From contig CAMZDX010000009.1 in the NCBI GenBank assembly GCA_947305505.1, positions 1 through 35,862 of the forward strand: a stretch of 35,862 bases of DNA. The letters are read 5' to 3'. A model generated the notes under the pieces. That model was not told the DNA's origin, did not search any database, and saw only the letters and a list, made by a program, of their open reading frames with translations. Within the stretch, counting starts at the first letter, position 1. Each line of letters opens with the position of its first letter. The translations under genes were made by a program, and so were the position numbers. The stretch comes from an uncultured bacterium. GTDB lineage: Bacteria; UBP6; UBA1177. Of this stretch, positions 1 to 8,121 are shown in pieces.

Positions 1-68
1 GCGCTCTTCCAGAAAAGCCAGAGCAGAAATTCCGAACCCAAGTATCCGATACCGCTTTCTTTTGTCAT
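1..68 (-). CDS. RdgC-like protein, second part (5' end only, runs off the window)
   Basis: Reading leftwards from an ATG at 68-66, the visible 22 codons give a start MTKESGIGYLGSEF followed by a tryptophan-rich LLWLFWK stretch. This matches the G-x-E-F-L-x-W-L-W segment that lies in the second half of RdgC-family recombination-associated proteins. The ATG overlaps the TGA stop of the preceding minus-strand gene in an ATGA arrangement, which suggests translational coupling. In ordinary RdgC both parts are one ~300-residue DNA-binding ring protein that limits RecA activity. The family call rests on one short motif and on the partner gene, and the rest lies outside the window. Confidence 0.5.
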   Translation of the reverse strand, partial: MTKESGIGYLGSEFLLWLFWKS

Positions 69-664
69 TTTTCACCCCAGATTTTCGTAAAAACAGGTTC
101 CATTTTGTCCGCGCCGCCGAGCTCTTTCACCGAATCGAAAAGATGAACCTGATTGATTGAAATCTCAAAACTTTTTTCAAAAATATCGGTAAATTTTGCG
201 ATCGTCGCACCCGACTGTGAAAAAAGGTAGATGAGCTTCGAATCCATATCCCATGCGACTTCGGTGATCGTCGTTTTCGGGTAGGAATTCGTTCTCATGC
301 GTCTGATGACCTGCTCGCGGATCTCCTTCTTCTGCTGAGCCGCAATGTATTCGAGGTTGTTTTCACGTTTGAAAACGAACTCGGCCTCTTCGATATAAGG
401 TCTGAGCTGTGCCGCAGTGAAAGCGTATTTGTCCTCGCGGAGAGCAAAAACAAAAAAATTGTCATGCAGAAGAGAAGAAAAATTCTCGTTGTCAAATGAG
501 AGCACCGCATCGACCCAGCCTACCGATTCGTCTCTCAGATCTGTCGGATCTAGCCTCTGAAACGCACTTTCGGCCAGAGCCACGCGAGCTTTTTCAATGC
601 TATCGGGAGTTTTTTCAGGCATAAACACCGTGAAAGAAACATTTCCCTTCAACAATCTTGTCAT
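65..664 (-). CDS. RdgC-like N-terminal protein (199 aa)
   Basis: This 199-residue protein has no signal peptide or membrane segment. Its layout resembles the N-terminal two thirds of RdgC: an early RLLKGNVSFT strand, an E-S-V-G-W motif, a helix rich in Glu/Lys/Arg, then a D-x-x-x-x-L-I-Y-L-F-S-Q-S-G strand where RdgC has its second barrel half. RdgC binds double-stranded DNA as a ring and modulates RecA-dependent recombination. The start is an ATG at 664-662 behind GAGG on the minus strand. It stops in an ATGA overlap with the next gene, which carries the tryptophan-rich RdgC motif. The protein therefore appears split in two, either as a natural two-gene version or through an old frameshift. 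The assignment is by pattern only. Confidence 0.5.
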   Translation of the reverse strand: MTRLLKGNVSFTVFMPEKTPDSIEKARVALAESAFQRLDPTDLRDESVGWVDAVLSFDNENFSSLLHDNFFVFALREDKYAFTAAQLRPYIEEAEFVFKRENNLEYIAAQQKKEIREQVIRRMRTNSYPKTTITEVAWDMDSKLIYLFSQSGATIAKFTDIFEKSFEISINQVHLFDSVKELGGADKMEPVFTKIWGEK

Positions 665-699
665 ATTAAACCTCAGTATTTAACATAAATTTTCAAGAA

Positions 700-885
700 T
701 TAAGCCTTTTTGAAAGGGTCAGGCGGAAGCGGGGGCGGCGGATCGGGATTTCCGGGAGGGGAAGGCGGCGGATCGTAGGCTTCGGCAGTGAGCGGAGTCT
801 GCTGGGAAAAATGCAAACTCCCAAAATCACTGACCGGAAAAGCCGTTAAAAAAGCCGCTGAAACGACGATAAAAGCGAATTTCAT
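700..885 (-). CDS. small proline-rich putative exported peptide (61 aa)
   Basis: The N-terminus MKFAFIVVSAAFLTAF reads as a signal peptide or membrane anchor: one Lys, then about 14 hydrophobic residues. The second half is strongly proline-rich, with runs such as DPPPSPPGNPDPPPPLPPD, and ends in KKA. On the minus strand the ATG is preceded by GGGGTAATA, an acceptable ribosome binding site. It lies between the RdgC-like gene (35 bp beyond its stop) and the divergent fnl operon. I do not recognise a family. The Pro-rich tail could be an envelope-spanning linker. At 61 codons a chance ORF is possible, but the signal-like start and the binding site argue for a gene. Confidence 0.45.
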   Translation of the reverse strand: MKFAFIVVSAAFLTAFPVSDFGSLHFSQQTPLTAEAYDPPPSPPGNPDPPPPLPPDPFKKA

Positions 886-1030
886 TATTACCCCGACTAC
901 ACAAAACGAAACTATTTTAAAGGTTTCGCCGGTAAAGTCAACCTTTTTTCTGAAAACTAAGGCCGGTGTGCGTGAAGAAAAATAGTTTCATCGGATTTAC
1001 AAAAAATCTCGAAATTAGATAAAAATTCAA

Positions 1031-1036
1031 TATAAT
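1031..1036 (+). promoter_or_regulatory. -10 box of the fnl operon promoter
   Basis: A TATAAT hexamer lies 38 bp before the fnlA start, in an AT-rich stretch, and is followed by a T-rich segment. No convincing -35 box stands 17 bp upstream. The ribosome binding site GGGAGG at 1063-1068 precedes the ATG at 1074. Confidence 0.5.
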
Positions 1037-1073
1037 ATTTTGTTTTTTGGTTTTTAAATAATAGGGAGGTTTT

Positions 1074-2120
1074 ATGAGCGCATTCAGCGGAGCTACACTG
1101 ATGATAACCGGCGGCACCGGTTCTTTCGGTAACACGGTTTTGAAACATTTTTTGACTTCAGATATCGCGCAGATCCGTATTTTTTCGCGTGACGAAAAAA
1201 AGCAGGACGATATGCGCCACGACTTGCAGGCGAAATATCCCAATCATGCAAAAAAGGTTAAATTTTATGTTGGAGACGTCAGGGATCCGCGCTCTCTTGC
1301 CGATGCGATGCCGGGTGTCGACTATATTTTCCATGCGGCGGCGCTGAAACAGGTGCCGAGTTGCGAATTTTTTCCGATGCAGGCAGTTAAAACCAATGTC
1401 GAAGGAACCGACAATATGCTCCACGCTGCTATAAAAGCCGGTGTGAAGCGCATCGTCTGTCTCAGCACCGACAAGGCGGCTTACCCGATAAACGCTATGG
1501 GAATAAGCAAGGCGATGATGGAACGAGTCATCTATGCCAACGCAAGAGTCGCGGCAGAACAGGGCGGCACGGTTATCTGCTGCACACGTTACGGCAACGT
1601 AATGTGCTCGCGCGGCTCGGTAATCCCGCTTTTCATCGATCAGATCCATGCGGGAAATCCGATAACGATAACAGATCCGAACATGACCCGTTTTCTCATG
1701 AATCTTGACGAAGCGGTAGAGCTTGTCAGATTCGCTTTCGAGCACGCAAACCCCGGCGATCTTTTCATCCAGAAAGCTGACGCATCGACAATAGGCGACT
1801 TGGCTAAAGCTGTACAGAAACTTTTCGGTGACACCGGAACGAACATCATCGGAACAAGACACGGCGAAAAACTTTACGAAACTCTGATGACCCGCGAAGA
1901 AAGGCTCCGTTCCGAGGATATGGGCAAATACTTCCGTGTCGCAGCTGATAACAGAGATCTCAACTACGACAAATTTTTCGTAAAAGGCGAGGTTCACACG
2001 ATGGCTGACGAGGCTTACACGAGCCATAACACAAACAGACTCGATGTCGCAGGAACTGTCGAAAAGATAAAAACTGCCGACTATGTCAAAGAGGAACTTC
2101 AGGGAATCCGCCACAATTAA
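1074..2120 (+). CDS. fnlA: UDP-GlcNAc 4,6-dehydratase/5-epimerase (FnlA/CapE family)
   Basis: This cytoplasmic short-chain dehydrogenase/reductase starts UDP-L-FucNAc synthesis by dehydrating UDP-GlcNAc and inverting C5. The 348-residue length fits FnlA/CapE. The NAD(P)-binding GGTGSFG motif is at residues 13-19. The catalytic region has S131-T132-D133-K134 and, instead of the usual YxxxK, M142-G-I-S-K146, the Met-containing variant typical of this dehydratase subgroup. A strong GGGAGG site precedes the ATG. It is followed 10 bp later by fnlB and then fnlC, the standard three-gene order for UDP-L-FucNAc, which makes the assignment firm. PseB/WbjB relatives share the fold, but the fnlB/C context separates them. 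A long antisense reading frame across this gene is a shadow. Confidence 0.93.
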   Translation: MSAFSGATLMITGGTGSFGNTVLKHFLTSDIAQIRIFSRDEKKQDDMRHDLQAKYPNHAKKVKFYVGDVRDPRSLADAMPGVDYIFHAAALKQVPSCEFFPMQAVKTNVEGTDNMLHAAIKAGVKRIVCLSTDKAAYPINAMGISKAMMERVIYANARVAAEQGGTVICCTRYGNVMCSRGSVIPLFIDQIHAGNPITITDPNMTRFLMNLDEAVELVRFAFEHANPGDLFIQKADASTIGDLAKAVQKLFGDTGTNIIGTRHGEKLYETLMTREERLRSEDMGKYFRVAADNRDLNYDKFFVKGEVHTMADEAYTSHNTNRLDVAGTVEKIKTADYVKEELQGIRHN

Positions 2121-2130
2121 AGAGGCTTGA

Positions 2131-3387
2131 ATGAACATTCTGGTAACGGGCGCGGCTGGTTTCGTAGGCCGCAACTTAGTCGAAAATCTCAAAAATATCC
2201 GTGACGGCAAAAACAGAACGAGACCGAATCTTTCAATAGGTGATATTTTTGAATACGACCTTGGGAATACCGCATCAGAGCTTGACGAATGGTGCAAAAA
2301 AGCAGATTTTATTTTCAATCTCGCAGGAGTAAACCGGCCGAAAGATCCGAAAGAATTCAGAGAGGGAAATTTCGGTTTTGCTTCAACTCTTCTCGATACG
2401 CTGAAAAAACACAAAAACACTTCTCCCGTCATGCTTTCGAGCTCGCTGCAGGCAACTCTTGCAGGACGTTTCGGAACTTCGGAATACGGTCTCAGCAAAA
2501 AAGCGGGCGAAGAACTTTTCTTTGATTATGCAAAAGAAACCGGCGCAAAAGTTTTTGTCTACCGCTTCCCGAACTTAGTCGGAAAGTGGGTGAGACCCAA
2601 CTACAACAGCGCGGTCGGAACATTCTGCAACAATATCGCGAACGACCTTCCGATAACGGTGAACGACCCGTCTGTAGAACTCGAAATGCTTTTTATCGAC
2701 GACCTTATCGAAGAGATGCTTGACGCTATGGAAGGGCGTCCGCACAGATGCGACTATCCCGCGGTTGATGAAGTCGTTGACGGCGTGAAATTTGACGGGC
2801 TCACTCCGCTCTGGAATGAGCACGGAAGATACTGCGGAGCAAAAGTCACACACAAAGCGACACTTGGCTATATCGTCGAATGCCTTAAAAAATTCCACGA
2901 TCAGCCGGAAACGCTTATGATGCCTGAGATCGCACCGGGAAGTTTCGAGAAAAAACTCTATTCGATGTATCTCAGCTATCTCCCGAAAGAAAAGGTCGCG
3001 TTCGACCTCAAAATGAACTGTGACGAAAGGGGTTCTTTCACAGAACTTTTGAAAACTTTCGACCACGGGCAGTTTTCTGTAAATATCAGCAAGCCCGGTA
3101 TCACAAAAGGGGAACACTGGCACAACACAAAGTGGGAGTTCTTCATTGTAGTTAGCGGACACGGCCTCATTCAGGAGAGAAAGATCGGAACAGACGAAGT
3201 GATAGAATTTGAAGTGAGCGGCGAAAAAATCCAGGCAGTCCACATGCTTCCGGGTTACACTCACAACATAATAAACCTTTCCAAAACAGAGAATTTAGTC
3301 ACTTTGATGTGGGCGAACGAGACTTTCGACCCAGCGCATCCCGACACATTTTTTGAAAAAGTCGTCAATGGAGAAATAAATGGCTAA
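2131..3387 (+). CDS. fnlB: bifunctional UDP-6-deoxy-sugar reductase with cupin domain (FnlB/CapF)
   Basis: This is the second enzyme of the UDP-L-FucNAc pathway. It reduces the 4-keto intermediate from FnlA to a UDP-2-acetamido-2,6-dideoxy-L-talose-type product. The N-terminal SDR domain (about residues 1-250) has GAAGFVG at 7-13 and YxxxK at Y119-K123. The C-terminal domain (about 290-410) is a cupin: a KGEHWHNTKWEFF stretch supplies the metal-binding His/Glu ligands, and a later H-x-L-P-G-Y-T-H is a second histidine-bearing strand. In CapF the cupin acts as a C3 epimerase. At 418 aa the length is slightly above CapF. The gene overlaps fnlC by 8 bp, indicating translational coupling. Confidence 0.92.
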   Translation: MNILVTGAAGFVGRNLVENLKNIRDGKNRTRPNLSIGDIFEYDLGNTASELDEWCKKADFIFNLAGVNRPKDPKEFREGNFGFASTLLDTLKKHKNTSPVMLSSSLQATLAGRFGTSEYGLSKKAGEELFFDYAKETGAKVFVYRFPNLVGKWVRPNYNSAVGTFCNNIANDLPITVNDPSVELEMLFIDDLIEEMLDAMEGRPHRCDYPAVDEVVDGVKFDGLTPLWNEHGRYCGAKVTHKATLGYIVECLKKFHDQPETLMMPEIAPGSFEKKLYSMYLSYLPKEKVAFDLKMNCDERGSFTELLKTFDHGQFSVNISKPGITKGEHWHNTKWEFFIVVSGHGLIQERKIGTDEVIEFEVSGEKIQAVHMLPGYTHNIINLSKTENLVTLMWANETFDPAHPDTFFEKVVNGEING

Positions 3388-4546
3388 TTGGAAAAACAAC
3401 GGCAAACTTAAACTTCTGATCATCGTCGGCACTCGTCCTGAGATCATCCGCCTCGCCGCGGTGATAAAAAAATGCAGGAAGTATTTCGACACGATCCTCG
3501 CCCACACCGGACAGAATTATGACTACAATTTGAACGGTGTTTTCTTCCACGATTTAGAGCTTGAAGACCCGGAAGTTTACATGGACGCGGTAGGCGAAAA
3601 CCTCGGTCAGACGATGGGAAACATCATCTCAAAAAGTTACGAGCTCATGGTCGAACTTATGCCTGACGCAGTTTTAGTTCTCGGCGACACAAACAGCTGC
3701 CTTTCAGTTATCGGCGCAAAACGCCTGCACATCCCGATCTTCCACATGGAAGCGGGCAACCGCTGCAAGGACGAATGTCTTCCCGAAGAGACGAACCGCC
3801 GCATCGTTGACATAATTTCGGATGTCAATATCGCATATTCGGAACATGCGAGAAGATACCTTGCCGACTGCGGACTTCCCAAAGAACGCACCTACGTTTC
3901 AGGCTCCCCGATGGCTGAAGTTCTCCACGATAATCTGAAAAAGATCGAAGCCTCCGACATTCATGAAAAACTGGGCCTCAAAAAAGGAAAATACATCCTT
4001 CTCTCGGCTCACAGAGAGGAAAATATCGATACTGAAAAAAATTTCACGAGCCTTTTCAGTGCAATAAACGCTATGGCTGAAAAATACGACATGCCGATAC
4101 TTTACAGCTGCCACCCGAGAAGCCGCAAAAGACTTGAGGCAAGCGGATTCAAACTTGATTCGCGCGTTATTCAGCATGCGCCTCTCGGCTTCCACGACTA
4201 CAACTGTCTGCAGATGAACGCTTTCTGCGTCGTTTCCGATTCAGGTACATTGCCGGAAGAAAGCAGCTTCTTCACATCGGTCGGTCACCCGTTCCCCGCA
4301 GTCTGCATCAGGACTTCTACCGAGCGCCCCGAAGCACTTGACAAAGCGTGCTTCATCCTCTCCGGCATCGATACGCAGGGGCTTCTTCAGGCAGTCGACA
4401 CCGCAGTCGGAATGGTGAAAAACGAAAAAAACGGCGGCGCACTCCCAGTTCCGGACTACACCGATGAAAACGTCTCCGACAAAGTCGTGAAAATAATCCA
4501 GAGCTACACAGGCATAGTCAACAGAATGGTTTGGAGAAAAAGTTAG
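3380..4546 (+). CDS. fnlC: UDP-N-acetyl-L-talosamine 2-epimerase (FnlC/CapG; WecB-like)
   Basis: This 388-residue enzyme belongs to the UDP-GlcNAc 2-epimerase (WecB) superfamily and makes UDP-L-FucNAc in the last pathway step. The nucleotide-binding start is GTRPEIIRL at about residue 17. It has the family's H-x-E-A-G-N-R-C segment followed by P-E-E-T-N-R-R-I-V-D, a central SAHREEN strand, and S-D-S-G-T-L-P-E-E-S-S-F near the C-terminus, where the phosphates bind. The ATG overlaps the fnlB stop region by 8 bp, so start choice is secure. Alone it might be called WecB, but its position behind fnlA-fnlB fixes the role. A GGAGG site in the 9-bp gap links it to the next epimerase gene in the same operon. 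Confidence 0.92.
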   Translation: MANWKNNGKLKLLIIVGTRPEIIRLAAVIKKCRKYFDTILAHTGQNYDYNLNGVFFHDLELEDPEVYMDAVGENLGQTMGNIISKSYELMVELMPDAVLVLGDTNSCLSVIGAKRLHIPIFHMEAGNRCKDECLPEETNRRIVDIISDVNIAYSEHARRYLADCGLPKERTYVSGSPMAEVLHDNLKKIEASDIHEKLGLKKGKYILLSAHREENIDTEKNFTSLFSAINAMAEKYDMPILYSCHPRSRKRLEASGFKLDSRVIQHAPLGFHDYNCLQMNAFCVVSDSGTLPEESSFFTSVGHPFPAVCIRTSTERPEALDKACFILSGIDTQGLLQAVDTAVGMVKNEKNGGALPVPDYTDENVSDKVVKIIQSYTGIVNRMVWRKS

Positions 4547-4555
4547 GAGGGGAAT

Positions 4556-5638
4556 ATGAAAATCACTGTTATCGGCGGTTCGGGATTCCTTGGAACGCGC
4601 CTTGTCAAAAGGCTTCTTGCCGCAGGGCATCAGGTGAAGATCGCCGACAAAAGAAAAAGTAAAACTTATCCCGATCTTTGGGTGAGGTGCGATATCCGAA
4701 ACAAAGGCGATGAAAAAAACGAATTCCCCGAATCGCTGACTGATGCCGCAGCCGCGCCTGGACAAGCCGAAGAAGCTGCGAAAGCGATGCCTATGAAATC
4801 TTTGGTCGAAATTCTCGAAGGCAGTGATGTCGTCATAAATCTTGCCGCAGAGCACCGCGATGATGTGTCACCGAAATGGCTTTACGATGAAGTCAACGTC
4901 GAAGGCAGCAGAAATGTCTGCGACGCGTGCACAAAACTCGGAATCCGAAAAATAATCTTCACAAGTTCTGTCGCAGTTTACGGCTTTGCTCCTGCGGGAA
5001 CGGATGAAAGCGGTGAAATAAATTACTTTAACGACTACGGCCGTACGAAATATCTGGCTGAAGGAAAATACAGAGAGTGGCTGAAAAACGATCCCGCGAA
5101 CAATGCCGTTATCATCCGCCCGACCGTTATTTTCGGCGAACAGAACAGAGGCAATGTCTACAATCTTTTGCGCCAGATTGCAAACGGAAAATTCCCGATG
5201 GTCGGCAAAGGAACTAACCGCAAGAGCATGAACTATGTTGAAAATGTAGCAGCTTTCATCGAATACGAGATTTCGCATGACATCGAACCCGGAGAGCACC
5301 TTTACAACTACTGCGACGAACCGGCTTATGACATGAACAGCCTCGTTCTCGACTGCTACAAAGCGCTCGGAAAAAACAAAACGACGCTTTTCCACTGGCC
5401 TTACTCATTGGCTTACTGCGGCGGGCTCTGTTTCGATATTTTAGCAAAGATCCTGCATAAAAAACTGGTCATAAGTTCGATTCGCGTCAAAAAATTCACG
5501 CAGGACACATATTTTGTCGGCAAAAACATCAAAAAAACCGATTTCGTTCCGCCTGTAACTCTGGCAGAAGGACTCAAAAAGACGATCGAATACGAATTCG
5601 TGAATAAAGTCAAAGGTCATACCTTCAGCTGTGAATAA
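4556..5638 (+). CDS. NAD-dependent epimerase/dehydratase (extended SDR)
   Basis: This 360-residue extended SDR acts on an unidentified nucleotide sugar. The Rossmann motif GGSGFLG is at residues 7-13, an N-L-A-A strand at 95-98, the Ser pair S137-S138, and YxxxK at Y161-K165. Residues 49-82 form a Glu/Ala-rich insert not usual in UDP-glucose 4-epimerases. A hydrophobic stretch near 282-300 (WPYSLAYCGGLCFDI) is reminiscent of membrane-leaning reductases in the GalE/WbpV group. AGGAGG stands before the ATG, 9 bp after fnlC. It probably adjusts the FucNAc branch, for example by C4 reduction or epimerisation, but the substrate cannot be read from sequence. It is the last gene of the GC-richer left block. 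Confidence 0.8.
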   Translation: MKITVIGGSGFLGTRLVKRLLAAGHQVKIADKRKSKTYPDLWVRCDIRNKGDEKNEFPESLTDAAAAPGQAEEAAKAMPMKSLVEILEGSDVVINLAAEHRDDVSPKWLYDEVNVEGSRNVCDACTKLGIRKIIFTSSVAVYGFAPAGTDESGEINYFNDYGRTKYLAEGKYREWLKNDPANNAVIIRPTVIFGEQNRGNVYNLLRQIANGKFPMVGKGTNRKSMNYVENVAAFIEYEISHDIEPGEHLYNYCDEPAYDMNSLVLDCYKALGKNKTTLFHWPYSLAYCGGLCFDILAKILHKKLVISSIRVKKFTQDTYFVGKNIKKTDFVPPVTLAEGLKKTIEYEFVNKVKGHTFSCE

Positions 5639-5832
5639 CCCCTTTTTTCTTAATTTATGTGTTTTCGCGCTAAATTTATAGATTTTTTAATAAAATTAAA
5701 TATAATGCTGTGGTTTTATCGTTGAGGCGTCATTTTATGGTGTCTCCAATTATGGCATCTTCGTGGGCGTATGTGGTGAGAGGGATTTTGAAGTATAGGA
5801 AGTTTGAGATTTTTTTATAAAAGAGACTGCCA
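5639..5832 (+). promoter_or_regulatory. intergenic promoter and leader at the composition boundary
   Basis: This 194-bp AT-rich stretch has TATAAT at 5701-5706 followed by GCTGTGGTTTTA, a context shared with other promoters in the window. The leader then holds a 27-codon reading frame at 5737-5820 (MVSPIMASSWAYV...) without a clear ribosome binding site. It could be a leader peptide or nothing. No convincing terminator hairpin follows the upstream gene. Genes to the right are visibly AT-richer than those to the left. Confidence 0.4.
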
Positions 5833-6984
5833 ATGTTGAGACAAAGGATCATTTATTTGCTAAAACACAATGCGGTATTTCAAAAGATTTATAGAATTGT
5901 TTTCAGTGCATTGTTCAAGTTTGTTGGTGTTTTTGTGAAAACAGATTCTGATTTGGTGGTTTTTATTTCCTATATGGGCAAAGCTTTCAACGATAGTCCC
6001 AAAGCTGTTTATGAATATATGAAGTCGCATAATGACTATCAGCGTTATAAGTGTGTCTGGGCTTTTGAGCATCCTGAGAATTTTCCTGATCTAAATACCG
6101 TCAAGATTGATACTCCAAAATATTTTATCCTTCTTCTTAAAGCGGGATATTGGGTGTCAAATACTAATATTCAACGCGGACTTTCTTTTAAAAAGAAAAA
6201 CACAAAATGGATTTACAACTGTCATGGAACTGCAATAAAATTATGCGGAAATGATTGCCCTGGTCGTAAGGATTTTGATTATAGTAATGCTGATATCATT
6301 TGCGTTCAGAGCAAGTTCGATGAAATGGTTATGAAGCGAGGATTTAATGCACGGGAGGAAACTTTCTTAGAATGCGGAAGACCGTGTAGTGATGAATTGT
6401 TTCATGCTACAAAGGCTGATTATGTTGCAATGAGAGCAAAATTGAATATCCCTGAAGGGAAAAAAGTGATTCTTTATGCGCCGACATGGAGAGACAGTTC
6501 GGATGGAGGTGCTTCTTACGAGATTAAACCTCCAATAAACCTTAAAATGTGGGAAAAACGCTTGGGAGATTATTTTATAGTTCTCGTTAGGGCACATCAC
6601 ATCACCACAAAAATACTCAATGTGGAATTTAATGATTTTGTAAGGGATTTTTCTGATTATCCTGAAATAAATGATCTGCTCGTAGCCTCTGATATATTGA
6701 TTTCAGATTATTCAGCAGTTTTAACGGATTTTGCGATACTGAACAGACCGGTTATTTGTTTTGCTTACGATTATGATGATTATTTAAAAAAACGTGGCAC
6801 TTATTTTGAATTGGACAATGTGTTACCAAATAAATCATGTCGTAGTGAAACAGAAGTCTTAGAGCAAATTTTAAATCTCGATTATGAAGTCGAGGGTCGC
6901 AAAACGGAGGAATTCAGAAAAAAGTTTATCGAGTTTGGTGGAAACGCAACTCAACAAGCAGTTTGTGCTTTATTTCAGGAATGA
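5833..6984 (+). CDS. CDP-alditol phosphotransferase, TagB/TagF (glycerophosphotransferase) family
   Basis: Enzymes of this family move an alditol phosphate (glycerol-P, ribitol-P or similar) from its CDP derivative to a glycan at the inner membrane face. This 383-residue protein lacks the extra N-terminal GT domain of long TagF enzymes. Visible family motifs are an HGTAIK segment (usually W-H-G-T, here C-H-G-T), YAPTWRD near residue 215, a central R-A-H-H, and SDYSAVLTDF then PVICFAYDYDDY near 293-320, which bind the CDP-alditol. The N-terminus is basic and hydrophobic, fitting peripheral membrane attachment. A fused cytidylyltransferase encoded at 10455 probably supplies its CDP donor. The ribosome binding site is weak (AGAG before the ATG). 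The exact alditol is unknown. Confidence 0.82.
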   Translation: MLRQRIIYLLKHNAVFQKIYRIVFSALFKFVGVFVKTDSDLVVFISYMGKAFNDSPKAVYEYMKSHNDYQRYKCVWAFEHPENFPDLNTVKIDTPKYFILLLKAGYWVSNTNIQRGLSFKKKNTKWIYNCHGTAIKLCGNDCPGRKDFDYSNADIICVQSKFDEMVMKRGFNAREETFLECGRPCSDELFHATKADYVAMRAKLNIPEGKKVILYAPTWRDSSDGGASYEIKPPINLKMWEKRLGDYFIVLVRAHHITTKILNVEFNDFVRDFSDYPEINDLLVASDILISDYSAVLTDFAILNRPVICFAYDYDDYLKKRGTYFELDNVLPNKSCRSETEVLEQILNLDYEVEGRKTEEFRKKFIEFGGNATQQAVCALFQE

Positions 6985-7009
6985 TATCTGTGGAGATGTA
7001 ATAAATATT

Positions 7010-8119
7010 ATGAAGCATTTTGGAATAGTTTCCTACAATATCTACTGCAATTTTACGAATTACGGTTCAGCACTTCAGTCTTGGGCGCTCCATCAGGCGA
7101 TTAAGAAGCTTGGGCACACCCCGGTTTTGGTGGATTATTGTCCTGATATTCTTGCAGACAAAGACCCTTTGAATCCGTTCGGCAATATGTGGGATAAGGA
7201 TGAAGAATCCAGAAGAATGGTTGAGTTGACGATGCCGGCAATCAGAGAAAATTTTTATAAGTTCGATAAGTTTTATCGTGAGCGGTTCGACAGAACCAAA
7301 AAGAAATATACGTCTGCAAATTTTAACGAAATAGCAGCTGATGAGCATCTCGACGGTTTTGTCTGCGGTAGCGACACTATTTTTTGTCCTGACGAGTTCG
7401 GCTTTGATGACGGTTATTATGCAAAATACAATGCCATGAAAGGTCGTTCAGTATCGTATGCGGCAAGTTTCGGTGATCCCCATTTTACTGAAGAAACATA
7501 TAAAATTCTGAATGAAAGATTGAAAAACTTCAAAGCGCTTGGAATTCGTGAAAATCAGATGATACCATACCTTAAGCAGCATGTTGCCGTGCCGGTTCAG
7601 AGAGTTCTTGATCCGACATTGCTGCTGCCAGCGCAAGAGTATGAGCAGATTACGGCAATGTCTCAAGAAAAAGAAAAATACCTTCTGCTCTATGCCAGAC
7701 GCTATTCCCCGAAAATGGAGGCTTACGCTGAGCGCATCGCGAAAGAGAACGGCTGGAAGATCGTAGACATAAGTCTTCGGGCGACAAATGCCGAACGCGG
7801 GCACAAGATGGCTTACGAAGCAGGGGTCGAAGAATTCTTGGCATTAGTCAAAAATGCCGAGTATGTGGTCACGAATTCATTTCATGGTATGATTTTCAGT
7901 GTGAATTTCAGACGACCTTTTGTTATTTTTTCACGTGAACAGTGCGATAATAAAATAGATGAACTTTTGCAGTTGTTTGGTTTGAGAGACAGAATGCTGG
8001 TTTCAGGAGAAGAAAAATTCGCAGATATCGATTATGATGATGTTCATGAACGAATTAATTCAGTAAGGCAGAGTTCTATCGAGTTTCTGACAATGGAATT
8101 AGGATTGTTCGAAGTATAG
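7010..8119 (+). CDS. polysaccharide pyruvyl transferase family protein (first copy)
   Basis: Pyruvyltransferases of the WcaK/CsaB type add pyruvate ketals from phosphoenolpyruvate to sugars of surface glycans, giving negative charge. The N-terminus MKHFGIVSYNIYCNFTNYGS, then ALQSWAL, carries the family's N-Y-G-S-x-L-Q motif. A mid G-S-D-x-I-x-x-P/D segment and the C-terminal VTNSFHGMIFS, with the conserved His, complete the pattern. I chose ATG 7010 rather than the longer open frame from 6884, because the family begins here and the upstream part overlaps the preceding gene. This gives 369 residues. It is followed at once by an FrhB-like Fe-S protein, a pairing repeated in the same locus (17235 and 19814). 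The acceptor sugar is unknown. Confidence 0.85.
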   Translation: MKHFGIVSYNIYCNFTNYGSALQSWALHQAIKKLGHTPVLVDYCPDILADKDPLNPFGNMWDKDEESRRMVELTMPAIRENFYKFDKFYRERFDRTKKKYTSANFNEIAADEHLDGFVCGSDTIFCPDEFGFDDGYYAKYNAMKGRSVSYAASFGDPHFTEETYKILNERLKNFKALGIRENQMIPYLKQHVAVPVQRVLDPTLLLPAQEYEQITAMSQEKEKYLLLYARRYSPKMEAYAERIAKENGWKIVDISLRATNAERGHKMAYEAGVEEFLALVKNAEYVVTNSFHGMIFSVNFRRPFVIFSREQCDNKIDELLQLFGLRDRMLVSGEEKFADIDYDDVHERINSVRQSSIEFLTMELGLFEV

Positions 8120-8121
8120 CT

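Noticed and set aside
1158-2498. 446-codon open frame on the minus strand across fnlA and fnlB
   Set aside because: It is antisense to two well-recognised genes, has low-complexity, Arg/Phe/Ser-rich composition typical of shadow frames, and no ribosome binding site or family motif.
6884-7009. N-terminal extension of the first pyruvyltransferase
   Set aside because: It overlaps the 3' end of the TagF-like gene by 101 bp, has no ribosome binding site, and the family start matches the ATG at 7010.
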